Shown piece after piece: positions 1 to 10,905 of a stretch of 64,000 nt of DNA. The DNA lies in the NCBI GenBank assembly GCA_038049695.1, contig CP142452.1, forward strand, positions 108,509,001-108,573,000, written 5' to 3'. How positions within the stretch are numbered: the first letter of the stretch is position 1; the number at the start of each line of letters is the position of its first letter. Both the position numbers and the translations under genes were made by a program. Source of the DNA: Cinnamomum chago. Lineage: Eukaryota; Streptophyta; Magnoliopsida; Laurales; Lauraceae. The notes beneath the pieces are model-generated. The model was not told the origin of the DNA. It worked only from the letters and a program-made list of their open reading frames with translations, and made no database searches.

Positions 1-690
1 AAACAAGGACATAGAAATGAATCAACATGATTGAAAGATTTGGTTTGATAGAGCTACTTTTAGTCTTTATATTCCTTTCAATGACTATCATTCTTACCCT
101 CCTCTGAAGAACCATCCCACGAAATCACTACTTTTCTCATCAAACATACAATGCTCTGCCTGTAAATATTTAAATGTTACATAGGTTTTTTAAGCTTGCG
201 CAAGTGGATCCGGAGATTTCCAATATTTGAAGATTGGTATGATGGGGAGCAATGACTGCAATGTAACTAGATGGTGCGTGCCAAAAATTCACCCAAATGG
301 GTGAATCCTAATCCTTCAATTGGTGGCCAGAAATAGAAGTTAATGAAGAAAATACAAGAAGTCAGCAACTGTCCAGATTAACTAACTGGAAACCTAAACA
401 AACTGCAAATTCTTGAGGGCTGAGCATATCATGTAATTCCTTTTTCAAATATTGATCACCATAGCATTTTAAATAACTTCTGTGATAGAACATTACTCCA
501 AATCATCCATGACTCAACTTTTCTTTCATGTTGTCTAAATTCAACATTTAAAAGGAACTGAAAATTGGAAAGCATCAGCCATCAGGTGGGTTGTTTTCTA
601 CAATACTAATTCTTAATAACAAAAGATATTTTTAGGACAGCACCAAATATAACATGTTCCAAGTAACCTGAAATCAGGAAAAAAACTTCC
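1..690. other. Intergenic, nothing recognised
   Basis: AT-rich sequence with stop codons in all frames. I see no coding signature, RNA gene or transposon terminus here. Confidence 0.5.
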
Positions 691-1538
691 AAAAAGAACA
701 AGAGCCGACTTCAGAGCATCAAAATCCCAACTTTTTACCTGCACAATAATTGTATGCAATCCATCACAAAACTAAAAAAGATTGAATCAAGGTCAGTACT
801 ACTTCTCTGTAAATGGGCAAGTCCCATTTGATGCTCTGAAGTCAGGTCTTGCTCTTTTTGCAGCCAAACCCTTTGAAGTTTGAACCAATGGTATTGCATT
901 TGCAGCAGTTGGGATTATACCAAACTTCTGATTTGGTGTTGATTTAATGCATGATTGAGTGATCATTGCTCAATACATGCAAACTTCTGCAAATTTTTGT
1001 AATTACACCAGTCTCTGAGAATTTCAGATCCAACAATTAAGCATTTCTAGTTCTATATTGGGGCAATCAACTATTAACTGATATGACGAATATGAGGCAT
1101 CTGCTTAGCAAACAAGGGACAAGTCTAAACATATATGTTTCCTATTTTCAGGCTGTCCCAAATGGGGAGCAGAAGAGATAACCTTAATTAACCACTCATT
1201 CTGACATACGTTTCAAATTGCTTTCTGGGTTCTATGTGCATTTAGACAATGGCTCCAAATTATAGAAATTGGTTAGAAACAGAAACAAAAAGCTTCATTG
1301 GTTAACTAGCAAAAGAAAAAAAAAAAACCCTACATTTGTTGAGGTCTATGAAATGAAAAGGTGAGAGAATAATACCCAACCTCATGCCATTAACCATACC
1401 AAAAAAAAAAAAGCCATACAACAAAAGGCAAGTCCCATTTGATGCTCTGAAGTCCGAAGTCGGGTCTTGTTCTTTTTGCAGCCAAACCCTTTGAAGTTTG
1501 AACCAATGGTATTGCATTTGCAGCAGTTGGGATTATAC
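691..1538. repeat. Local three-copy repeat, one copy inverted
   Basis: A segment of about 105 bp at 816-920 recurs almost unchanged at 1427-1538; both begin with ggcaagtcccatttgatgct and end with gggattatac. The second copy has a short internal duplication of gaagtc. A shorter piece, 691-723, is the reverse complement of the same start region. The intervening sequence is not repeated. Origin is unknown; it could be a small duplicated exon or transposon scrap. Confidence 0.7.
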
Positions 1539-2190
1539 AGTGATAGTTAAATCTTTGCCTTTGCAGGTTGTTGGCTCCATGAACGGACCCAGCCCTTCCA
1601 ATCAGAGAGAGAGAAGATATTCTTCTCAAATCTCAATCAATCTTTTTTCATTTTTAATAGAAAAGAGGGCATTGAGAATCTGAGATCATCACTTCAAATG
1701 AAAAAAAGAAAACAGAAAACTAAAACATAAACCCAAACCCTAGCCAGAGAGGGAGAGGGAGAGAGAAGCTACAGAGAGAGGGAGAGAGATTTACCTGAAC
1801 CGTCGAGCCTCAAAGGAAGAGGGTTGGTCGGAAGAGCGAAAGAGCGAGAGAAGGAAGATCGGAAGAGCAGAGCGCCTGCAAAGAGGAATCTGAGTTTTTT
1901 TTTTGTTCGTTCTCCCTTCTTGACCTGGGGCGTGGGCCAAGGCCCAACACTATTTCAAAGAGGAAAATGGAATTTGACCTGGGGCGACCGCCCCGGGTCA
2001 TTACACAGTGGGTCCGCCTCTGCCGGACGATGTCCTTGTCCGGCGGACGGATCCTCTGGATCATGTAAACTGCTCGTACTCTGGTGGCTGGATGCCCATC
2101 CCGCTTATAGCCATCATGAAGGGGGGGGGGTTAGGTTTCCCTTAGACCCTTACATAGGACCTGCCTTAGTGTCTAGTCCATTAGCCCCTG
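1539..2190. other. GA-rich then GC-richer non-coding stretch
   Basis: Positions 1740-1800 are a GA-rich low-complexity run. From about 1915 the composition turns GC-richer, and the phrase gacctggggcg occurs twice (about 1921 and 1976). By position this could be the decayed 3' LTR of the minus-strand gypsy remnant to the right, but no TG...CA border could be fixed. Confidence 0.3.
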
Positions 2191-2197
2191 CTAGCTG

Positions 2198-4036
2198 ATG
2201 CCCAACGGCTACAAAATCATCATGGGCACGGCTGTGCTCAATAGGAAGTTAGATATCGACCTCGGTGTCCACGACATCGAGGACGTATACGATATTTGCA
2301 AGTCTCGGGAAGATACTTATTACCTCCATGTCAAGTCCCACAGAGAAAGTTTCTTCACGGCGCTAGAGGACTCTAACAAGTATGCGGGGTACGACCTCCT
2401 GTGCGTCTCGGGCAACTGGGAGTTTGGCGCCGGAGCGAACAAAGGGTACATGGTCCCACGTCGCCTCGAAGTTGTTCCAAGTAAATATCGTTCTTCTAGT
2501 TCTAATTCTGTCTTGTTCTTTATTTTGCCGGACTAATGTTCTGCTTGGCCGTGCATCTGCTTGAGAGAGGAAGCGATTCGCCAAGCAAGTCAACTGGTAA
2601 AAGAATGAGACTTGGCATCGGAAGATCTCTCAGTGCACAGGCTTCTCAAATAGGTCAGCTTGGGCGCTTTTGGGCTACGAGCCAAAGTATCGCGGCTACT
2701 ACAAAAGAGCCGAACTGCCTCAACAGCCGCCCCGAGAGAGTCCGGAGGGAAGCCAGCCCGAGGCAGAAGCGGGAGGTCCTTCTCGGATAGCGACCGAGAT
2801 CGCCAGCCTAGTTGCATCCGGCGTTGAAGTGTCCTCCCCCGAGCCGGAGTCTAGCGGGACTCCTCTCAGGAGACGACCCCGTTGTTCCTCGCCGCTTCCA
2901 ACAAAGGAAATGCCCCGCATTTGAGTGTACTCGGACCTGGAAGCCCTGGTGTTTGGGGACGAGGCTCCTCAGTCCCCTCCGCCTGTGGTCTCGGAGGTTG
3001 CCGAGACCTCTACCGGCGAACCTGTCTCGTCTCCTGCTGATGAGGAAGAGGAGGCCCTTGTACAATCCTCACAACTGGAGTCTCGGCCATCCTCAACCGA
3101 AGCCGGGCAAAGGGGAAGTCATTCGAGAAAGAGGCTGAGAGATGAGGGGGCGAGCTCTGGTGCAACATTACCGCCGACTCCTTAGGAGCCGAGCTTTTTA
3201 CTTGAAATGGGCAAACCCATGACGGTTGAAGACTATATTCACAGGAAGCCCAACTTCCTCGTCCTCGAGACACTTGGCAGAGCCTGCGCCCTGCCGCAGG
3301 ACATGACCCACTATGCAAAGCTCAGCGACCCAAAGCTGCTGTCGTCGCTGATGCAGTCTTGCTTTCAGGTGAGTTTTCTTCAAGTTTTCAATCTTTTCAG
3401 CATTTTAACTTTTTTTACACAAGTGTTTCATTTCGGCTAATATCTGTCTCTTTGCCTTTAACAGACACTGCAGAAATCGATGGTAGTCATCGATAGATTC
3501 AATAAACAAAGCCCTCTGATCGCCAAGCTTGACGGGGAGAGAAGAGAATTAGAAGAAGCTCTAGGAGCCAGCACCTAAAAGGCGAATCAGCTGGAGGCAC
3601 TGAAGAAGCGAGCTTGAGGCCGAGCTTGGGGATGCAAGAGCCGAGGTTGAGGCGGGGAAAATTAAAATTGTCGACCTTGAAGCCACTGTCGAGAGATTAA
3701 AGAGTGACCTCCATGCCGAAACGCAGAGAGTGACCGAAGCCGAATAAAACATGCGACGTCCCATTATGAGGCCAAGGTGAATCTATTGATGAGGATGCAA
3801 TAAAACATGCGACGTCCCATTATGAGGCCAAGGTGATCCGCGTGAGGAACAAGACTTAGGAGAAGGCGTGGCGCGTTGCTTTGAAAGAGGCAGGGATTCC
3901 GGAGGGCCATCCGTCCTTCGTGAATCCGCCTAACTTCCCAGGCCCGTCGACTCCCGTAGTCAATGTTACCATAGAGCCTGCTGCTGGGTCTGCTCAACCC
4001 GAGGTCGACATCAACGCTCCTGCCCCTAACTCCTCT
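2198..4036 (+). pseudogene. Retrotransposon-associated ORF (antisense ORF/Transposase_28-like), decayed
   Basis: The best part is 2198-2480, about 95 codons, with the pattern YYLHVKSHRESFF...YAGYDLLCVSGNWEFG. This resembles the N-terminal domain of the plant proteins labelled putative gypsy-type transposon. Later pieces are an acidic Ser/Pro/Glu-rich stretch (2680-3183), a segment starting MGKPMTVEDYIHRKPNFL (3207-3370) and a charged, coiled-coil-like region rich in Glu and Lys (3466-3760) with internal stops. Possible GT/AG borders sit near 3367 and 3463. A short direct duplication (about 3745-3775 and 3798-3830) breaks the reading frame. No single frame spans the region. It is not a host gene as far as I can tell. 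Confidence 0.5.
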
Positions 4037-4494
4037 TGAAGGCCTCTTGTTAATGTACCCCCTTTTTTGTTTTTTTTTGGTCTCTCAATTGTAATATCCA
4101 ATGTAATGACTTCTAATCAATACATTTCAACTTTTGTCTTATATCGTGGATTCCTTCTCCTTTTTAGTGCTTTTGCATTTTTACTTTTTACACAAGTGTT
4201 TGAGTTTGGCTTGATTTTTTATCCGTACTGGAGGGACCGACCGAGCTGAAACACTTGGGTTGAGATAGAGAGTGACGTCTATGCTTACACCCGATACAGT
4301 TCCGCAAATTCCAAGACCATTTCTTCGTTATCTCATGGCCTCCGGCCATTTTTTTTTATATGTGCTGAGAAGCTGTAATTTCAGTACTATTTATAATGTA
4401 TTCGGTGCGTGACCGGGTTTGATATTGTGGTAGTTACTGACCTTTAACATTCCTTCTGTTTTGAGTGGAAAGACTTCGGGTGTGTCAACACGAG

Positions 4495-4978
4495 GAGCCT
4501 TTTTGGCCGAAATGGATTCGTGCCTGGGTGGAATGTACTAACCCTAAGGCATTCTTGATGGCCGAAATGGCTTCATGCCTGGGTGGTATATACCGACCAT
4601 AAGGCAGTTTCATCAGTGGCCGCAATGGCTTCATGCCTGGGTGGTATACGCCGACCCTAAGGCAATCTCATCAGTGGCCCTAATGGCTTCATGCTTGGGT
4701 GGTATATCCCAACCCTAAGGAAATCTCATCAGTGGTCATAATGGCTTCATGCCTGGGTGATATATACCGACCCTAAGGCAATTTCATCAGTGGCCGTAAT
4801 GACTTCATGCCTGGGTGGTATATACCGACCCTAAGGCAATCTCATCAGTGGCCGTAATGGCTTCATGCCTGGGTAGTATATACCGATCCTAAGACAATAT
4901 CATCAGTGGCCGTAATGACTTTATGCCTGGGTGGTATATACCGACCCTAAGGCAATCTCATCAGTGGCACTGTCGTCG
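4495..4978. repeat. 58-bp tandem repeat, about eight copies
   Basis: Unit core: ggccgtaatggcttcatgcc, then a tgggtggtatataccgaccc part, then taaggcaatctcatcagt. Successive catcag positions (4611, 4669, 4727 and so on) are 58 bp apart. The left-hand copies are the most divergent. It sits between the integrase end and the antisense ORF, where Tat-like elements often carry tandem repeats. Confidence 0.9.
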
Positions 4979-5091
4979 AGCTGCCGATAGTCACTACCAA
5001 GTCTTATTGATTATGAATTGAGCAACAAGAACAAAGACTGCTTTCATTGATCTCGAAAATCTTGGGTACAGATTAGAAATAGAACTTTTTT

Positions 5092-5551
5092 AGGTGCGTC
5101 GCATTCCATGGCTGTGGTAACTGTCGGCCATCCATATCTTCAAGTCTGTAGGCCGACTGTCCGGCAGTAGAAATTATTTTGAATGGTCCATGCCAATTTG
5201 GTGCTAGCTTGCCCTGATTTGGGTCTTTATCGCCTGGGAGTGTTTTCTTCAGAACTAGCTCACCAACTGAGAACTTTCTCTCTCTAACCTTTTGGTTGTA
5301 GCCTTTGGCTAACTGCTGCTGATAGGCGGCTAGTCTGATAGATGCTGCTTCTCTGCGTTCGTCTATTAGATCCAGCTCCGGGCTAGATTTATTTCATTTT
5401 GACCTTGATCAAGAAGTTTGGATCTCAGAGTCGGGAGGCCGATCTGTGGAGGAATGACCGCCTCCATCCCATAGGCAAGGGAGAAAGGCGTTGCCGAAGT
5501 GGAGCTACTAACAACTTTCGTTAGTGGATTGAATTTAAAGTTGTAAGGCAA
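5092..5551 (-). pseudogene. Ty3/gypsy integrase C-terminal fragment
   Basis: Minus-strand translation gives TPFSLAYGMEAVIPPQIGLP at about 5505-5446, the usual block near the integrase C-terminus. A frame-shifted continuation (about 5340-5092) has GELVLKK, NWHGPFKI, SAYRLEDMDG and PWNATHL, the typical GPF/Y-type tail. The catalytic DDE core is missing. The 5' side ends abruptly at about 5520-5551, at a sequence unlike integrase. Family assignment is firm; the fragment is clearly non-functional. Confidence 0.85.
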
Positions 5552-5867
5552 TAGCTACTGCTATATATAAAAATAGTCGATATCGACTATTTATAATGGT
5601 CGGTATCGACAACTTTCGTCAATGAAGTGAATTTAAAATTGTAATGCAGATACATTAAAATGGTCGATATCGACTGTTTTTAATGATGGGAGAAAATATA
5701 AATTGGTAAATTTGTGGGCTATTCTAACAGTGAAATGAGCTACCAGAGCAAGGACCTTTAAGCAATTGAATACAACAAGATCTAAATTTGCATAAAATGC
5801 ATTTATATCATCATTCACATTCCAAAATTCATTACAGTTGTCCAATACTTACAAAATTAGCAAAACA

Positions 5868-6215
5868 CCAAAAAATATACTGCACTGTTCAAGTCTACAT
5901 GGAGTCCATTTACATCACCAACCACCCCAAAAAATGACTGCACTGTTCAAGCGTACATGACGCCCATTTACATCACTAACCACCTCAAAAAATAATTGCA
6001 TTGCTCAAGCCTACAAGGAGTCCATTTACATCATGAGCGTCCCCAAAAAAATACTGCACTATTCAAGCCTACATGGATCCCATTTACATTACCAACCACT
6101 CCAAAAAATGACTACACTGATCAAGCATATATGACGCCCATTTACATCACCAACTACCCCAAAAAATAACTGCACTGTTCAAGCCTACAAGTAGCCCATT
6201 TACATCATGTACATA
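5868..6215. repeat. Tandem repeat of about 58 bp, six copies
   Basis: Unit: ctgcactgttcaagcctaca, then a variable gagtcc/gacgcc word, then catttacatcaccaaccacc and ccaaaaaatga. Copies start near 5882, 5940, 5999, 6055, 6113 and 6171. Alternate copies share the word gacgccc or gagtcc, hinting at an older two-unit (about 116 bp) duplication. It is unrelated in sequence to the 58-bp array at 4495-4978. Confidence 0.85.
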
Positions 6216-6339
6216 CCTACAAGCCTTCAAGCCTACAAGCAAAAAGACATACTTAGTATTTTGTAATATATTAATTTAGTAATACAACCTATACACATAC
6301 CTCCATTGTTCTCCTCCATTGCTGGTTCTTCAGACCGTT

Positions 6340-6660
6340 GAAGACATAGAATTATATCTCATTCACATCATTCCCTGAGTTTTTGAACATTCTCTTCACA
6401 TTATTGTCGTCGTCAATGCTGGCCATTAAAAATGCCTGTCCGTTGTGATGAAGGTATTATATGCTTAATCTCTAGATGGATGAGTCACAATTAGATACTT
6501 GAGTTGCTTCGTTAACTAGTGACTCATATATTATGTCCGTCGGTAAATATCTCATCTTTTGATTTCCTCCATTGTACACCGGACGGATGATATCGAATTG
6601 GAAATCACTATCATAGTGGAAAATGACTAACACCTCGCTAACTGACATGCTATCATCAAA
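6340..6660 (-). pseudogene. MULE (mudrA-like) transposase N-terminal fragment
   Basis: Minus-strand reading from about 6660 gives VLVIFHYDSDFQFD, then VYNGGNQKMRYLPTDIIYES. That is the short beta-rich N-terminal module seen in plant MuDR-type transposases (an xYxGGxxK...LP...xxEL pattern). After a frame change, AFLMASIDDDNNVKRMFKN follows at about 6440-6384, again like the MuDR ND..V..MF segment, and then an in-frame TAA. No transposase core domain or zinc knuckle was found. This is recognition by eye only. Confidence 0.45.
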
Positions 6661-7439
6661 TCACATGAACATAATTTAGAGAAATATGAAAGATACATAC
6701 ATTTTGAAAGGCAGTAAGTATATATTTCTAAACCATTAGCCATTGTTAAAATGCCCATGCTTGGATATGTTTGATCATAAAATAAGGTTTATAGTCATAT
6801 TAAAGTAATGTAATGTGGTAATAAAAAAATTATACTAAGTGCCACTTATAGAAAGAATGTAATAGAGAAAAACAATGCTTAAAAAAAACCCTTTTAAAAC
6901 CCTAAAACCTAAAACGAAAATGATATTAACCAAATCCAAAACGAAAATGATATTTACTACACCAAATGGTAGTCTTTACACAATGTTACCTACTAATATG
7001 CGTTTACATTGGATAACTGGTACAATTTCAAAGAGCATTTTTAGGGGTCAGATCACAGTTCTAGGGCCTCTAACAAGCCAGTAATGAAAAAGAATCAAAC
7101 TGATGAGATTTTAGGGTAGATAATGTAATATAGGAAGGTGTTTATTGTGTGTACCAATATTTTAATGAAATTCAACCACCACTTTGATTAATTTTTGAGG
7201 TGTTTTCTGAGAAGGAAAATCGTTAGAGCACATGTTGCAGTAGAAGGAAAAGATATGACAAAAAAATGCAGATTCAGAGCGATAAATAAAGGGTTTACGC
7301 ATAATGGTCGATATCGACAATATCACTAAATAATAGAAAAAAAAATATATAAACCCACCCAGAAAACTCCTCCCGTCTTTAAACTCCTGTTGGGTCCTCT
7401 CCTTACTTACGGCATGCTATAAGGATTTTTGCAGTAGTT
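6661..7439. other. AT-rich intergenic, no gene seen
   Basis: AT-rich sequence without a credible coding region. A short ORF at 6875-7084 is Lys/Thr-rich and arises from the imperfect direct repeat of aaaacgaaaatgatatt; I do not regard it as a gene. Confidence 0.4.
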
Positions 7440-7535
7440 TTTACAAAAAAATTGAAATAAAAATGATGGTGTGATGTCAACGGAAGCTTCTCTCATGACG
7501 CAACTCTGGTGAAGTCTACTGCTACTCAGAAGTCA

Positions 7536-7638
7536 CTGCCTGTAAGGTAGAATGTGGATTCCAACATCAAGTAGCACCCCTCATCTATCAATGTGTTCCT
7601 TACTTGATGTTGGAACCCACGTTCTACCTTATAGGCAG
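7536..7638. repeat. Short inverted repeat (hairpin)
   Basis: Left arm 7536-7573 and right arm 7601-7638 are 38 nt each and largely complementary, with a few mismatches, around a 27-nt loop. The outer sequence gaggggtgctac at 7639-7650 is also complementary to gtagcacccctc at 7571-7582, so two overlapping hairpins are possible. The extra arm is absent from X2. Confidence 0.75.
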
Positions 7639-7664
7639 GAGGGGTGCTACTTGGACCGATTGGT

Positions 7665-7761
7665 GGACCGAACCATGGCCCGGTCCCCCATGAGGACCAC
7701 AAGATCCTAAGGCGCTTGGGATCCTGTGGTCCTCATGGGGGACCGAGCCATGGTTCAGTCC
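7665..7761. repeat. 97-nt near-perfect hairpin
   Basis: Arms of 43 nt (7665-7707 and 7719-7761) are separated by an 11-nt loop. Left arm begins ggaccgaaccatggcccggt; the right arm ends gggaccgagccatggttcag plus tcc. Only a handful of mismatches or G:U pairs are seen. Size and pairing resemble a small MITE or a miRNA/siRNA foldback. No transposon TSD was identified. Confidence 0.8.
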
Positions 7762-7949
7762 CAATACGGTCCAAATAGACTTAATGTTGATAGATGCTCC
7801 ATTGATTTGTCCTTGTGTGTGGAATTTTCTCTGTCATTTCCGTCAAGCTGGCTTTTGTAGTTTTGTTGACTAAGTTATGAATGGACGACTTTGACTTGCT
7901 TTTTGCCTTACTTTGATTAGAAAACTAGAAGAAGACTGGAAAATTGGGT

Positions 7950-8745
7950 CACTTGTCATTCATTGAACTATGAAAATTCCACAGTCCACACCCATTTCCA
8001 TCAAAGAAATTTCCCCTCCACCATGACTCGTCATTTTCAGAGCCTCTGAATGGCCTTGTGTGAGGGAAGGAGAACTTAAATAGTGATGCATGTATTGAAA
8101 ATCTAAAATCGGTTAAAATGAATGTCTTCTTCTCTTATTAGATATTTCCAAATTCTACTATCATATAAGTTGGTATCACAATGGGTGAATATATTATTTA
8201 TAATATAAACGAAAATATTCGGGTGATAACCAAGATTCTGTGAAAGCTATTAGTGGGGCCATTTAGCAATACATACGCACTGTGCACAAACAAGGACCGT
8301 ATGATGGTCACCAATCTTGAGGTTTGGTAGCCATCTGAACGGACCTTACGGTTGGATGAAAAGTTGTTTTTTTTAATATGAAATATTAATCTTGTAGGAT
8401 ATGGATTAAAGAGTTAGAGTTTAGAGGCATGGAATTGGGTCGGACTTGATTTTTGCATCCTTCTATTATGCGTACGCCACTTTAGGTGGCTGCATGGGTC
8501 CCTTGGCATTCACTGAACTTTGAAAATTCGGGAGTGCACAGCTACTGCCTAGAGAGGAAATTTCCCACCTCCAGTATGCATTCAGACATGGACTCTTCGT
8601 TTTCAGAGCCTCTGAGTGGCTCGCTTACCTCGTCCTTGAATGTCCTCTTATCTTATAAGATATTTTCAAATTCTACTCCCATATAAGCTGGTCTCATAAT
8701 AAGTGAATATATTATTTATAGTATAATCGGAAATATTCGGAACCG
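7950..8745. repeat. Internal tandem duplication within X1
   Basis: Positions 7950-8230 and 8485-8745 share a common order of words: cattgaac..tgaaaatt, ggaaatttcccacctcca, gttttcagagcctctga, taagatatt.tcaaattctac and gtgaatatattatttata. X2 has this segment once (about 22765-23070). X1 therefore gained a second copy after, or lost less than, X2. Confidence 0.75.
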
Positions 8746-10295
8746 GATCCCCTGTTTCGGAAGGCATGAAATTGGGTTAAACTTGATATGTGGGGTAGTC
8801 CCACATAGATCTTTTCATTCCTCTGAACTTATCTCCAGTTGGGTCCCACAGTTTGTTCTCATTGTGACTATTTGATATGTGAGCACACTTCTCACCCGAA
8901 CAAAGGCACAATATAATTAATGCATATAATTAACGATGGGTAAGATTGTGCTAGTAATAGTATTATAACCTTATTCTTATGGAGAAATTCTACACAAAAG
9001 TAAGGCTTTTATTTATAACGGTTCGGATTTTCAAGAGGTTGGCCCTACCTTAGAGTTTCACTCCCCCCTTGCTCGTACCAAATGTGAGTAAAACACCCAG
9101 GGAGGGGGATCTGATTCTGCCTTATCCCTCTCCTATCCTATCCATCTAAGAAAGAAAATGATGCCGGGGAGCTTACGTGCACTCCACAACTTAGCCCACA
9201 TGGCTCTTGTTGATCCGTGACGCATCAGCAATCATCGACGCGATGGGATTATTAATATTGATGATTACGGAAATTAAACAATTATCGAGCCCTTCATGCT
9301 TCCTCCTAGTGAAAAATCCAACCCGTTCAAATTAAATACCCTTGCCTTGTTTTAAATTGCATCCTCCAATTTTTCTTTGAGGAGTTCATCTTATTGTAGA
9401 AGTGATTATATAATTATTATTGAATGACTGTACTAATCATATGCTCAAACGTACAATAAGTTAGAATAACTATTATTATGATAAAAATTGAAGATATCTA
9501 GCATATGAGAAGAGGGTTCATTTAGAACGGCTTGGAGTTTCAATATATGAGCTTCATGGTGGAGTTCCAAGCCTTTTAACCCTGAACTTTACTTTGAAGA
9601 CCTCAAGAAAGGATCCGGATTCTCTCCTTACTATCATACATCATTAGTGCATCAGCAGTCATCGAGAAGGTGAGAATAGTATAATGGTGATCAGGAAAAT
9701 GAGCTTATTTTGGAAAATATGTACTTTATTATAGTCGACCATGTGCTTAATTGTCTCCTTAGTCCACAGAAAACTGGCCTAGATGGTAGAAAATGGGTAG
9801 GTTGCTGTCCCTAACTTCGAGAAGACGAAGACACTGATGACTAAAATTAACTACGGGGGTCTTATGTTCAAGGCTTGTTAGGAAAACGCAGCTGATACAA
9901 ATCTCAGGTAGGATACTCTTTTTATCCTTATTCATGGAGTTGTTAGTGACTGGTTGATTTTCTTCTTTTTATACCTAATTTTAACTTTTCTCTTATACGT
10001 GCAGGCGCTACCCAATTCCTCCCTGAGATCTTCGTTTTGTTGAGCCTCTTTAGAGAACTTCTATAGGGAAGGGACCACTTGTTGGATAATTTATTTGTAG
10101 GATATTAAATCATAGTTTGAATAGGAATAGCGAAATAGAATTTATATGGTTGGGACATGGTGTTAATGATGTAGGATTTTAAACTATATACGCACATGCA
10201 ACAATCACAATCCACGGCTTCAAATGGATGGTGAAGCGCAGATAATCTAAACTTTTAAAATGAGAGTTTTGCCCTTTTCTCTATTAACAAAAAGA

Positions 10296-10563
10296 GGGTG
10301 CATGAGAACAACTCCTTACCCGATTAGTAAGGAGTGACAGTTCTTACCTGGCCGCCTAGGATTTGAACCATGTAAGTGACTTCTACCTGCATGTGCGAGC
10401 TTCCATTTCCATTTGTATGGGCTTTCTTTCCACATGTACGAGCTCATTTCCACCTTGAGTGGGAAATCTTCTCTGTGTATGTGGGCTCTCACTTGGGTCC
10501 CAGCCCCCTTGGCTGGGTTATTCAGGAAAAAAAAAAAAAAAGAGAAAAGAAAAAGGGTGCATG
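10296..10563. mobile_element. Possible small retroposed insert with poly(A) tail
   Basis: A segment ending in an A-run (10526-10540) and an A/G-rich tail lies between two copies of gggtgcatg (10296-10304 and 10555-10563). This looks like a SINE-type insertion. Against it, the only tRNA-like B box (ggttcaaatcc) lies on the minus strand near 10365, the wrong way round for the tail. The same arrangement recurs in X2 (24817-24825 and 25635-25643). Uncertain. Confidence 0.3.
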
Positions 10564-10905
10564 GCACTGTACGTGGCTCTTCTTATACAAAACAAGTACC
10601 AAATACACTATAGCATTAGTATCAACTAGAGATTGATCCCATCGCTCCATAAGAGAATGTTCTTCGATGAGCAAATTGCATGTCTCAATGGGGACCACTT
10701 GGGCCCACCTTTACTCAGTTCAATTCCTTGGATCCTCTTCTCAATGGTATAATCTAGCATTAGGACAAATTTTCCACTCATTGAAACTCATCGTTGGATT
10801 AAATTTAAAAATAAATCTAATGTTAAGATGGCATTTAAGGCTATTAAATAAAGGATAGGATATTTTGGTGGAGTTGATTTTTTGTCCTCCCCTTCTTCAT
10901 AGAAG

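Larger units (their letters stand above)
1915..5551 (-). mobile_element. Decayed Ty3/gypsy remnant, Tat-like layout
   Basis: Read on the minus strand the order is integrase C-terminus (5551-5092), a 58-bp tandem-repeat block (4978-4495), then an ORF running the opposite way (2198-4036, plus strand). Tat-lineage elements commonly carry tandem repeats and an antisense ORF between pol and the 3' LTR, so one element explains all three parts. Protease, reverse transcriptase and RNase H are absent: the left part of pol is cut off at about 5551 by the sequence described next. The lineage assignment is inference; the integrase end itself is clear. Confidence 0.6.
5552..7340. mobile_element. Unclassified element or MULE remnant bounded by GTCGATATCGAC motifs
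   Basis: The palindrome gtcgatatcgac occurs near 5576 and 5664 (with a variant at 5601) and again near 7305, but not in the surrounding host-like sequence that I read. Between them lie the 58-bp repeats at 5868-6215 and a MULE-like coding remnant at 6340-6660. The left edge cuts the gypsy integrase, so this block probably inserted there. I could not establish terminal inverted repeats or a target-site duplication. Confidence 0.35.
7440..10905. repeat. Duplicated block X1 (matches 21405-25925)
   Basis: Starting at aaaatgatggtgtgatgt (about 7461) and ending at gtcctccccttct (about 10905), this block matches X2 nearly end to end. Insertions and deletions separate the copies. X2 has an extra hAT element and a Helitron; X1 has extra inverted-repeat sequence at 7574-7785 and an internal tandem duplication at 7950-8745. 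A third, internally deleted copy is at 49605-49970. No coding capacity is visible. The blocks mark the ends of a tandem segmental duplication that includes the receptor kinase. Confidence 0.85.

Noticed and set aside
4495-6215. CRISPR-like array
   Set aside because: Units are contiguous without unique spacers, and the context is plant retrotransposon DNA.
10316-10380. tRNA gene or SINE head at the ggttcaaatcc B box
   Set aside because: No A box, acceptor stem or cloverleaf could be built, and its strand is opposite to the A-rich tail.
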